From Bugula neritina (lineage: Eukaryota > Bryozoa > Gymnolaemata > Cheilostomatida > Bugulidae), in contig OZ037765.1 in assembly GCA_964035545.1 (NCBI GenBank), positions 9,266,698 to 9,330,697 on the forward strand: a DNA stretch of 64,000 nt. Reading direction: 5' to 3'. A program made the position numbers and the translations under genes. Under the pieces are notes generated by a model. The model saw nothing but the letters and a program-made list of their open reading frames with translations, was not told where the DNA came from and searched no databases. The first letter of the stretch is position 1. Each line of letters opens with the position of its first letter. Below are positions 35,913-48,800 of this stretch, piece by piece.

Positions 35913-38900
35913 TTAACAATCCTTTTTCTTGACTTGTTCTTCTACAGCCAATTTTATTTGTTCAACATGGTCTGTCAGCCGTCTTGGTGATCTAAATAAC
36001 CAACCACATGATGGAATACTTCTTGTGGATTTCAAACTTCATCACATTATGTACAAGTAACATAGATGATAGTATATCAGTTAATGAACTTACTTGGTTG
36101 GAGAAGGGGATACAGCAGACAAACATGAAGTGTTAGCACCATTCATCGTAGCCTTTCTGTACTCATCAAATTTCTTTCTCTAAATATAAATTAACCGACA
36201 ACTGAAAATTCAACCGAGTCAGAAAGAATGCAAACATTGCATCTTGAATTGTGGAAAAATTAGAACATCTTTGAGCAATTACATTTTTATTCAAGCCAGC
36301 AGGTACTTAATGAAACGTGCTAAATGACCAATGAGTGTTGAGAACATGTGCTCAGCTTCCTGTCATAATTGGAGCCCACGAACAGCTTCAGGGACTTAGG
36401 AAAACCTGTTTTTATAATCATATATAGAATCATATATATTTTAGAATTAATTTAAAAAATATTTCTGTGGCGTCTGAAGCAATGTCATACTAGTGGTTAA
36501 TTATGTCTGATTTCACATTAATTTAAATTATAATTATTTTAAGTTATCAGTGTTTATACAGTTATCTTTAATTGAAAGCTTTTAAAATCGTATTTGAGGA
36601 GCTGGTTAATTTGTTGGAAAATTGAAAGAAATTATTAGTCACAAGTTCATAAGTTACAGCGCTTAACAATGAAACTCTGTGGCTAAGAATTTCCAAGGTC
36701 TGGATATCAATTTAAAAGAAAAGAGTTGTCGTATCTTGCTAGCTTTGAAAAGTTTTGTTTTTCTATCAAACTACTATAAGTAATTTTAATGTTTCGAGAA
36801 ATGACAATTATGCTGTTGATACCGTAGAATTTCTTCACTCCAATTTCTTTTATCCAAAGATAGCATTTGATGCCCCAAGAATACATCTACTATACTTACT
36901 GATTTGACACAAAACAACTCTCAATATAATATCTACGGTGATATGATAATACCTCTCTGTGGAGGCTGATAGCAGCTTCTGTTAAATTCTGCTTCTCTTG
37001 TTCTAGCTTTGCTCTTTGTGTATACAACATGCTTTTCTCTTTGGATAAATTTTCTTGCTCTTCTAACAGAGAAATGCTGGAGTTCAGATTTTCATCTCCA
37101 ATCATGTAAGCCTAAAAGAGCAACATAAATCTCTGCATGTTGGAATAGATTCAGGTTTTCAAGTCATTCAGACTATTTGGCATTAAACAACACTATCACA
37201 CAGTAAATCGCACCTCTATAATTGGATTTGTTTCCAGGCCATCTTTTTCTAATGTGAATGTTGAGTTAAATTTGGAAGTAACTTCTACAATAATAGTATT
37301 AAAATTAGATGGTCGTCAATTTAAAATCAAAGTTATCACTATACCATTATAAATGAGATCTAAATACCTTCTAACATTGATTACATGAGAAAAATAAAAC
37401 CAAATTACTGGCCTTCTAATCACTTGAAAACTAGTCTATGCTAAAACATTTATTTGTTGATGCTATTACATTGCAGAACAACAGCTGTACTATATGAATA
37501 TATTAGACAAGGCATAGGCTACTCAGATAATTACCTGTCCCCTGGGCATTACCATTGGAGCGAATTAATGAGCAGGTTTTCTTCAAAGAATCTGTTAATC
37601 GTTTATGCACCATATCTATAGGCATCTGAGCATGATCTAAACCAAATACCAGTAGCAACACAGAAATATAATAAACTTAATTTTAACAGTTTAAAAAACA
37701 CGAAAAAACTATCAAAATTTAAAAACATGTAATATCAATAAGTTGAAATTAAAAATCAAAAGGCAGAATATCTATAAAAAGAAAAGTTAAGAAAGCTGCT
37801 TTAGTAAAAAATTTAAAAAGAATAATTAGAAACATAACGATGGCCAGTCACAAAACACATCATAATAAACAGGGCTGATAAAAGAAGGTGAATAATTTTT
37901 AATGAAGCAAAATATTGCAGAAACAAATGCGTGTGACAACCAACAGTAACAATATGCTAGAAGTTCACTTTGACATTTGTCAGTTCAAGTTAAGTTAGTA
38001 CATTATATGTAAGTGCACTACATGTACAACATTTACACACTAGCACTTACACCAATTAGTGTAGTCAGTCAAATGTAGTTACTAAAGCATGAAAAGAAAG
38101 ATCCTTATCACCACTAAACATACAGAATGAACTCTAGACCTGCTCACATAACATAGTTATGTAGGCTGTGATCAGCAGATTAAGATATTAATAATAACCG
38201 ATATACCATGCCATCAAATTTCCTTAGTGAAACTAAATTAGCCCAGACTACTGTCAAACAAAACTAAAAAACATATTCCAACATATACTTGAGTTAAATT
38301 TTAAACTAGTACTCACACTTTGTAAAAATAAAGACTATGAAAGTGCTTTGTATATATCATAAAATATTGCTATCAACCTTTCAGAGAAGACTTGCGTGGA
38401 GATGACTGCTTATTAATTTCAAGTGAAGATAATTCCAACTGCACATCCGTTAGGATTTCTCTTAGCCTCCTGTTTTCTGATTGCAGACTAGTGCAACGCC
38501 CTTCATAGTTATTCAATACAGCATTATACATGTCTTCCTCGTTTCTGAAACACCACACTCATATCAAGCACAAATAGAGTCCCCATTTCTATTTTAGATA
38601 GGTTGGTAGAGCGAAAATAGAATTCTAGAAATACCACTCAAAGCAATGTTGAGAAATCTTACAGCTTTCTTGCTAGCCTCACAGCTTCATTTTTATAACA
38701 AAGAAAGTTTATATTCTCATTTAAAACCCAAAATAATTTGCTTCTGTTATCCCAAAAAGTACTGAACAGAGAAATACCAGATTAAGGTAATAGAAGTGTT
38801 CATGTATATCTTACCGCATATTTGAAGTATCGTTCCTCCATTTGCTTCTCCGTGTGTCGGTTCTATTCAGACAAGCAGTGATTTCCATGTTGGGCACGTG

Positions 38901-41345
38901 ACTCGCCTTAGCTTTGTCTGTTAACAGGAGCTGGGCTCTCTCTTTTATAGTTGTCATTTGTCTCTCTAGCTTCTTCACCTCATGTTTATACTGATTCTCT
39001 GTTGATTGCATGAGCGACTTAAGCCTTTTTGTCTGCATAGCCAAGCAAAGTGTTCAATTATAAAACAAATACACACTGTATTGCTATACGGCACAAATTA
39101 GACAGTAACAGCATCCTAGTTTTTTTATATATATAAAAAGTTCAATTCAAAATATTTTATGTCACCTCATTGAGCTGAGCTTTGAATTTCAAGTGTACAT
39201 TTGAGTTTTCTATTCGAAGTTGCCTCTCTTGTTCCTCTAGTTTAGCTACAGTGTTCTGCAAAGAGTTAATTGATTGTCGTAACCTCTTTTGACTGCTTTG
39301 ATTGTGTTCCAATTCAGTTGAGCTTTGACGAACTCTGCAACATAAACCATGTAAAACTAATGAGTTGAATCCAAAATACTGTAATAATATTATCATTGAT
39401 ATAATAGCATAATAGATATATTATATAGTAATGTATTGATTGTAACTTATACCATTGACTGGCGTATAACTGAAAGACAAGCTGTTAAAAAGTGCCGTAA
39501 GTTAATGAAAAAGTTAAACAAGTTAAAAATATACCCCAATTGAATAAATTTCAAACAAACACTTTATTGGTTGACATTTCAATAAAAACTTTAAGAGCCA
39601 ATGGTGAAAAGAACAAAAACAGACTGCTCCTGAAGATTGATTAATTTAGTTTAATCTGGCTGTCATTTGAATGGCCTTGTAGCTATGCATTCTTTGTACT
39701 GCACTTGAACTCAGCTGTGCAGAGACTGAACTGCTTATCAGTACTTGAATTACCTAACTTAGAAATGTTATTACATATATACTAATTGATAAGGCTATAT
39801 ATTAGCCATTATTGCATTTAACTGAACCAACTTTATATGACTTAGCAAAAGCTAAACTAATTTTTAGGAAAGTGCAATTTAAATTTCAAAAAGTAACCCA
39901 CTATTAAGAGCTGACTATAAAAGGCAATATAGTAATAGTACTAGCACTGCTGGGAACATACTAGGAGAACATCAGAAGACACTTTTGACTGGCCAATAGA
40001 ATTTGCTAATTTGATTATTTTCTTATATCAATGCAACTTGAGTGCAAATTTTCTTCCTCAGTATTTATTATGTATCTAGCTGCTAGCATGTATCCAGCAG
40101 CTAGCATGTGTGTAGCTGCTAGCATGTATCTAGCTGCTAGTATGTATGTAGCAGCTAGTATGTATGTAGCAGCTAGTATGTATGTAGCAGCTAGTATGTA
40201 TGTAGCAGCTAGTATGTATGTAGCAGCTAGTATGTATGTAGCAGCTAGCATGTATGTAGCAGCTAGCATGTATGTAGCAGCTAGCATGTATTTAGCATCA
40301 AAATAAAAATATTGTGTGCACCTTGACTCCAGCTCTTCTCTGTACCTACTGGACTGTTGGCATTTCCTGAGAAGATTATGGGCAACATTCACCAACTTGG
40401 TGACATCAAAACTGCCAGTAGAGTTGTACAGACCAGATAGACCAAGCACCTGGCACTCCTGCCAAATATACAAAATGTTTCAGTTATTGACAGCTGACAA
40501 GATATGTAAAAGTTATGATTCATTCATTGACTAAACTGTTTGTAGCACATAATTATGAACAATTCAACCATATTACTCAAATTCAATAATCAATATAATT
40601 ATTGAATGCAGTGTCGAATGATGTTAAATCAAACTTAGTAGTAGTAAAGTAGAATTCATGGCAAAAAACCTTTCAGGTTAATTTAATTGAAAGCAAATAA
40701 GAAAAATACAATAGCCTAGAATCTTTGCTAAAAAAAAGCAAACAACCTTAATTTATAATGCAAATATCAAAGCTTAATATCTAAAATGAATAAACTTATT
40801 GAGCAAACACCACAGATTAGACCAAATAGTACTTTGTACATCTCGTATTCGTCTAGTGATTACCAGCTTCAATCGTTATATCTGATAAAGATAAAAGATC
40901 AGCAGTGGGTTTAAACCCACCCACTTAGCAGTGCTGAATGAGCCCCCCACCCCCAGTTCCTTTCACACTTAAGAGAGGACCCCTCTGGCCTATACAATGT
41001 ATGAGGCACTTTTAGCTGCGTTTGCATTTCATACGCTACTACAACTGGACTAATTTATAACCAGTTACTAATATTATACAACTTCTCTCAACTTGTGACT
41101 GTTAACGTGCTGTGGTTAGTACTACAGATGGCGTTGGATGAAATGAACAATAAGCTGTACTAAAAACTAACCTTGTCCATGTATTGTATGCACTCATTCA
41201 AATTAGCTTTGCAACAGAACTCTTTCTCAGCCTCTCCATTCAAAGCAATTTGAGATGAGATCAACCTTTCTCTAAGGATGCTGCCAGTTCTAGATGGAGA
41301 AATCATCTTTAAATATGGCCCCAAGGCCACATCATCATTCTCCAT
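35913..41345 (-). CDS. SSX2IP: SSX2IP/ADIP homologue (afadin- and alpha-actinin-binding coiled-coil protein)
   Basis: Ten exons: 41345-41172, 40458-40322, 39334-39166, 39032-38815, 38544-38378, 37636-37535, 37284-37214, 37111-36953, 36179-36094, 35991-35913. Phases agree and give 453 residues (human about 614, mostly a longer tail). In vertebrates the family acts at adherens junctions and as a centriolar-satellite/centrosome maturation factor. Matching blocks: NLNECIQYMDKECQVLGLSG (human has a SISYLDQE region); QYKHEVKKLERQMTTIKER followed by ACLNRTDTRRSKWR (human RADGKRGSWR region); RNEEDMYNAVLNNYEGR (human RNEDEMYKILLNDYEYR); and EQEKQNLTEAAISLHRE (human ERRSFTEAAIRL). Most of the chain is predicted coiled coil. 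Just before the ATG, gttttacag at about 41372 looks like a 5' UTR acceptor, so a non-coding first exon probably lies upstream. The C-terminus is short and basic. Confidence 0.92.
40070..40303. repeat. 18-bp minisatellite in SSX2IP intron 2
   Basis: Twelve full copies and one partial copy of atgtatgtagcagctagt. The unit length is a multiple of three and lacks stops in one frame of each strand: plus reads MYVAAS repeats, minus reads repeats such as ATYILA. It begins about 20 bp inside the intron after the exon 2 donor (40321). Confidence 0.95.
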
Positions 41346-41372
41346 TTAATAACCGGCTTGATAATAGTTTAC

Positions 41373-44300
41373 TGTAAAACAAATGTGTTACAAGTACACT
41401 ATTCAAGAATAAATGTTACATCTTTAATCAAAATAAATAATTGCTCATCGAGTTGAACATAAATATATCTTAGAATCTTGAGTATACAGGAAATAGATGT
41501 ACAATTTCACTATTCTGCCCGCAGATTTTTAATAATAGTATTTACAGAAAAACCTTGCAAATTAGCCAGTAGACATACATAATAAGGAGCTGCAATTACA
41601 AGCTGGAGTATGGGTTTGGTACTAATCTTTACTTACTGCTAGTTTTTTAGAGAATGAAAGACAAACTATGCTAAGTTTTTTTAAATTACACATATAAAGA
41701 CACCTATACAAAATATTGAAATTTTAAGCTTACTAAAATGAATTGAGCAATTAAATAAAATTATTTTCGAAAATAATTCTGTGTGAAAAGTTCATTATAC
41801 CACTACTAATATTTGAAATTGACAGCTAGCAGTAATGCCATCGCCCACATTTGATTTAACCCAACATCACTTATTTTGATTTTGACAAAAAGTTAAAGTT
41901 TATTTATGCTAACTAATTATCTTGTGTAACTTGCTTTCACCAGTTAATATCTACCAGCACACATAAGAAATTTAAAATTTAGTCATTATCTGAATTAAAC
42001 ACTTGATTACAAATAACAAAAATTAGTAGTAGCAAATAAATGCAAACACTATTATTAATGTAATTATAATTACCAGTGAAGAAATTACATTTTAATAGCT
42101 TTTTTAAATAGTAACCAGAATGACTATGAAAAATATTAAAAACAATACAAATATATTAATTAATTATGCTATCTTTTTCATTTCAGCTACAACACCATCT
42201 CATCAAACAGTGGTAATAAGTACGATTATTAAATTAAAAATATATAAAACTTTATATTTTATATGACACTGAACTGGTTAAGGTTCCACATCTGGCTGTT
42301 GAATAATCACCAAAGTGTGCACCTTTTAAGTCTTACTAAAGCATGCACTGAGCAAATTACTTTCAAAAAATTCCTATATATTTTTAACCAGATTAAAATG
42401 TAAACTTACTATTGGAAAGTGCTGAAGTTAAGCATAAATAAATGATTTGACCTGTGCCAGATGAATAAGATTTCTGAAACAAATAATTTGCACTGAATAT
42501 CAACAATACTCTAATTAGAAGTACACTATTGTTGTCATATCACACCAATTGTTGGCACTAAATTCTTTGTTATTAGCAATGCTCTGATTCCTAATACTTC
42601 AGTCAAAATAGTTGAAACTGTTACTTTACAATACTGCCCTCTATTTAAGTATGGATAGTATAATTTAGCAAGTTATTCAACTTTAAAACTTGGTTTATTC
42701 ATTGAAAACTGATTCTGTAACACTTTCTACGACATTATTATATTTGGTATAATAAACTTAGTTACAAATTGTAAAATTTATTTTGAAAGCAATAGCTGTT
42801 TTAGTAATTATCTGGAAACTTTAATTAAATTAACCTATACACAAATATTTTATTGAACTTCACAACTACAAAGACAACTTATTGGTAAAGTTACTAATGA
42901 GGTATGTCTAATATACATTAGACATAGTTATCATTAGCACTAGACTAAGTAGATCAGGTCACAATACTTTGGGGTAGCCAGCTTTCTGTTACAAGCATTG
43001 CTCATTTAACTTATGACGACCTGTGCCTGGTAACTTGTTTACAATTGATACTAAATAATAATAATAATGAAGATGTATGTTATTCTTTTGTTAAGACCAT
43101 GACAGTGATGACCTGACTTGAACTAGTTTAGTGAGTAGCTAGCCACCAACCTAACTTGATTTGACTTGCATAAATTTGATCCAGTTAATGTTATGCTGTA
43201 CAGTGCATCACTGTATGTAATCATTGTAATGTAGACTTACTGATCTTATTTCATTATGATTATAATTACAATAAAAACTATCATGATGATATTTATCGAG
43301 ACTAATTATTACCAGTACCATAGTCTCAGTATCATTATTGAGTAAGACAAATTGAAACTATCAACTCAAATCAAACTCACAGTAACACTAACACTCTAAC
43401 ACTCACAGTAACTGTTAGTAACAAACTCAAAGATTGAAATTTCAAGTCACAGTTACTTTAGTTGATTACTAATTACTATTACTATTAGTATTACTATTAG
43501 TAATTTATAATTACTAATTCGTTAACCTAAGAGTAAGACTAAGAGTAACCTCTAACACTAAATGTAAGTCGGTCTAATTTTTAGACTCAGTTTCAGATTG
43601 GACTTGGTCAAAAAGACCGAGATACTCATACTGATAAACTAACTCGTAGTCTTACAGTTACTCCAACTCTTAGAGTTACTCTAAGTTTATATGACTATCA
43701 GTATGAATATTAATATCATAAAGGCTGACCATTTATAGTTATACCTCAGTCTCAGTCTTATTATTAATATTATAACTGATAGTGATTAACTCACATTCAC
43801 ATTGATGATTGATCATTCACATTGTGATTGTCACTATCATTGTGATGTCACTATCATACTGATATTAAATTTAATACTTGTTAAACTTAATAAGATATAA
43901 CAATAAATGTGATAACCTATATTAATAGTTATTACATTTACTGTTATTAGTAAGTTTTATTTATTATTGATGAGTTATGAGTTTTTATAGTAAGGACTCG
44001 GGAATAACTTTAAATTCTAGCTTCAAAAATTTCGCAGTAATCTGCTCAATAGTTTCAGAGCCCTTTATGCGGGTTCTGAATAGTTGTCTTTGCTCACTAA
44101 CATTTTTGCGAATAATGTCTAATCTCGAGAAAGGCAAAGAAACACGCCAAGCTTATTTGTTTGAATGGTGGAGTTATCACACTTAAGACATGGTAGAATA
44201 ACTAGCTTTATTGATTTATAATTGAGTCTATACTCTATGGTCTATATTATTATATAACCACTCAGTTATATTTCAATGGGTCTAATCATACCCAGGAAAG

Positions 44301-45887
44301 TAACTGGTAACCCTTTGGGTTTTGGCCATACCTAAAAGTTGAGATTGCTTGAGGAACCATATTTTAACTGGGAATGAATTTCTAAGCATCATAGCATTTT
44401 ATTGTTTGATGGTATATATAAATTCACAATTTTTCAAAATAGCACCAAGGAATTCCTGAGTTGAATTCAAACCAAACGTAAATAAGGGAGAACTCATGCA
44501 CAACCACTGTGTTGTTTGGACAGGGCACAGTGATTAAATTAATGAAGTCCTTTGTTACTCATTTTTCAGCATGCATCAATTAATCTGTTAATTAGCTGTA
44601 CAAGTCTTCTTAGAAAGCATATTGGAAAAAATTTTGCCCCAAGGTAAAAAAATTTGAGTGGTCATGGTAAAACACGAGTTCTGACATAAATGATACCTAC
44701 TTGTCCCAAGTTAAAAAGCAGTTTAAACTAATTAACATTTTAAGCTTTATCAACTCTGAAGATGATCTCTGTGCAAAGATAAATTAAGACAATGAATCAC
44801 TAAGCAGGTTGGAAATAGTGCACATTGCTAGTTCTACATTATTGTTTGCAATAGACAGTAGCTATTGGAATCACTTACACTTTTAGGAAGCTATTATATA
44901 TCTATTTAACGACACAGCCTAGCTATTACAGCTACACTAACTACGTGAATATACAGTTATGTTATGTGAATAAAGTGAAAAAAACTGCAAAAAATTTTTA
45001 AACATATTTTATTTGGTTAAAATTGTCTGCTACTACATATTTTAGTTGCAGATATATCCACTATCAGGTTTTTTGTAAAGTTTTAGCAATGACCACCAGT
45101 GCAATTGAAAACATGAAAGATATTTGTACTAGAATTCTTAACTCAGTAAAATTTCTCTGGAACTCAATTAAATTTATGTCTAAAACATAGTTCAGCACAA
45201 ATAGAAACTCTAACATTGAGTTAAGCAGGTCTAAGGTTGAGTAAATCAGTAAGTAGAATTATAATTCATTGATTAAAAAGACAAGATTGTTGAAACAACT
45301 GAAAATAGTCAAATTCTCCACTTGTTGAAAACCCTAAGTTTCTAGAAAGATTGTGAAAGTGAGTATTATGATCTCTGTGACACATGATAAAGTAAGAGAT
45401 ATGGCAAAGTCGCACACAAAAATTAGTGAGTAATTACAAATATTTACATTGAAAATATTATATTCATTTTTATGGATATATGTTGGCCAACTAGCTTAAG
45501 TAAAAAACGGTCACAAAATTAAGTAGAGCACTACTAAGTTTACTGGATGCTGGAAAAGATGAAAAATTGAAAATATTCTTTGTGTACAAATAAGTAGGGA
45601 TAAGTTAAGTTGTTTTAAAAAATCTATAAACTTATCAAACAGCTAGCCACTTTTACAAATATATATATAGAGAACCTAAATATTAGTTACTACTCCTTAT
45701 GAATATGACTACTTCATGAAATATATAAATGAATTCAAAATTGAATAAGAAAATCTTGAACTGTAGAAAAATGTGATTTCAAAGTGATGGGATTAATTTC
45801 TGCTCATCTAAGCAGCTGTAAAGCAAAAGTCTGCCATAACTGTATATTTACACCCAGTAAGATTATCTCCACAGTGATATATCTAGC
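41373..45887. other. Intergenic between SSX2IP and integrin beta
   Basis: No exon chain found. The SSX2IP promoter and any non-coding first exon should lie at the left end, and the integrin 3' UTR at the right end. The open frame at 43977-44186 has no splice context. The middle contains the low-complexity island at 43240-43960. Confidence 0.5.
43240..43960. repeat. Cryptically simple island 3
   Basis: Successive blocks of attatgattataatta, ctaacactctaacactcaca, ttactattactattagta, agactaagagtaac, gatactcatactgataaac and cacattgtgattgtcac. The same motif repertoire occurs in the islands around EIF3J exon 1 and at 60.6-63.5 kb. Confidence 0.6.
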
Positions 45888-48800
45888 TCATGTCTTCCTC
45901 ATACTACCCTGGTACATGGGGTTTTTAAATGTAGATGTAGCTTCAACATATATTGGATTTTTCGTCTACAAATCAAACAGACACATAACACATCATTAGA
46001 GTTTTTGAGCTTTGTTATCATAAGTATTTATAAAAAAGACTGTCCATAATATAGCCTGTGATACTAGCACACAGCAATATTGTAATTTTCATAAAAAGTC
46101 TCTTGAGCCGTCCAACCAAAGATTTCTAAATAAAAATTGAATTTTTTTCTGTAAAATTTATGTGGCAAAAATATTATTGAAATATAAAAATAGGAGATGA
46201 CTCACGGTGTTCCATTGAGCTTGCTTTCGTTCTTTCTCTAAGTTAGCAAAATCTCTTCTGTCATTCAACGTAGCACACAGCCTCCATATAAGGAGTGCGA
46301 CAATGCCAAGGAATACAATACCGCCAACAACACCAGCAACCAAAGCCACTATGTTCACTTTATAGACACATGCTGGAAAAGATGGCAGTAGTACTCACAA
46401 TATACTGTAACATCACATCTGTGGTTTACAACCAGTATACTTGTACATAAACCTTTCTGCAAAATGTGTGTTTTAACAATTAGTTTTATTAATATATACA
46501 TTTCATAGCTTACCCTTATTTTCTTCTACATAAACCATATACCCGGATCTAGGCACATGCTTATAACCGTATATGATTTTACATCCTGTGTCAGACTGAG
46601 AAACATCGCACATTTTCAGGTCTACAGAAAACAATTATAGTAACTCAACCAAATTGAAGTTTAAAATGCATAAATACTATTTTGAATAAAATCTTACACA
46701 CAAAAAAGATTATAGTATAAAAAAACTTCCATGTAATAGTTTTTCCTAGATCCCATAGCAACATAGGTTAAAAACATGTAGTGATTCAGATAATATGAGT
46801 GAAAAGTCTATATGAATAGCTTACTAGCTCGTTCAGCTGGATCTATTTTGTCCACAAGAGTGAAGCTTGGAGTGGTGCCATTACTGCACATTTGTTGGCA
46901 AGCCTCAGCATCAAACGCCTGGGGTTCCACCTGCTCATGAAAGAAGCACAGGGTGCAATCTTCATATAGCCTGTAAACATACACAACACACATGTCAACA
47001 AACACTGACTTTAGCATATTACAATATAGTAACAAGTTAACTAGAAGATGTTTGTACAATGCAAGTATTTATGTGATCTGTGACATTGGTTATACTATGA
47101 TTGCTGTTTACATTGTAGTCTCCTATTTATTACACACTATTACTATTTCCATTACACACTATTACTATTTCTATTACACAGTAATTGTATTTTTTATTAC
47201 ACGCTATTTTACATTACTGCATTTAGTGTGCCTAAACATTCAATCTAATAAGCCAGCATCCACCACACAGACATCATCAATATTACTGAATGTCCATAAA
47301 CCAATACAAATTACACGTGACATCACAAATGTCAAGCAAAACACAAGGTTTAAAGGCACTATTGAGCACAACAATAATCAACATAAAATAAATATATATA
47401 TGACAAAGTTATATATATTTATATGTATATAACTTTGTCATATATATGACAAAGTCAACAGTCACTGTTAAAATAAAACAGTGACACTGAGACTAACTTA
47501 CCGACACTTGCTAGCACATGTCGAACACTCCTCACAGTACTGACCAGTGTACCTCTCTCCGACATTTCCTACAGGCTTGTCACATTCGCACACACCACAT
47601 TTACATATACCACGGTTGCTGCAAACCTCCTACAAAGTTGCATCAGCACCATTATTTCTGTTCAATTGATCTCAAGATTTGAACTTGAAACAAGGCGTGC
47701 TTTGCTAGAATATTAGGATGAAAAATTAAATTGGAACTTCATAAATACAAAGCTAGATAAATATAGTCATAGTAAAATAATAATATTTTAGTTTACAGCA
47801 TTTGACAATTGTCTGAATGATGGTCCAAAATCTATTTCAATAACAAATCAAATACTTTTGTTCACAATACGACACACAACTTATAGTAACTAGCAGTTTT
47901 CAATAATAAAAACAAATTTGCTATTACAGGATGTTTATACAAACTTAGATGTTTAATACAAAAATAAATGAAGACCTTCTTTTGAAAAAAATTATCCTGT
48001 CCTAAAACTTAATTTTCAGAGAGAAAGCATTATTTATAAGAAAATGCTTTTTGCCAGAGCTATATGCTAGGAGTTGTGTACACTTGTGACACAAAGAGAG
48101 AGCACAGATAAAATCTTACCATAGTGCTCTTATCGGCTATGCACTGGTCTTGAGATACTGGGCACTGGCAGTCATAACCCTCATAGCCAGGTTCACAATA
48201 GCACATGTGTACTGCTGTCACCTTGTCACAGTGACACCTTCCGTGATCTGAAACAGGAAATTTACTGACTATAAAACAAAATTATGAAAAGATATCCATT
48301 ATTGAATGTAATTCCACACACACATAATGTTACGAATTACACATAGCCTAACTTATGGCAACACCTCATAAAAAAAACTTATAGTAATTCCTTATGTTTA
48401 CATATAAATTTGAAAAAAAGCTTTTGATGTTATGTTGGCTAATGATTAGCAATTTTTTATCAACCAACCATTTTTACATGTCTCTCTTCATTTATATTTT
48501 AAAAATCAGCATATGTTCCAATCAGCATATCATAAGATCATAACAACATATTACAGCATGTTTTATGCATTAGCAAGTACATGACTTTTTGTTCTCAATA
48601 TTCCTAATAATATATAACATAGATGATATAAAGCCACAAATAAACACACACTATCCTATTCATTAGTATGTTGCTAATAAATATGATAATAAAAACAAAC
48701 ATCATTAGCATAAGTTAATGGCTAGAACTCTACTGTTGGTAGTTGTAGCTGCAGCTAAACAATATAACAAATACAAACAGAAATCTGCTAATAATTGTCT

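Noticed and set aside
40031-40306. Plus-strand open frame encoding MYVAAS repeats
   Set aside because: By-product of an 18-bp minisatellite whose length is a multiple of three. It is antisense to the SSX2IP intron.
46992-47432. 146-codon plus-strand open frame
   Set aside because: It lies inside an integrin intron on the opposite strand, is AT-rich with repeated ttacacactattacta units, and shows no motif or signal.
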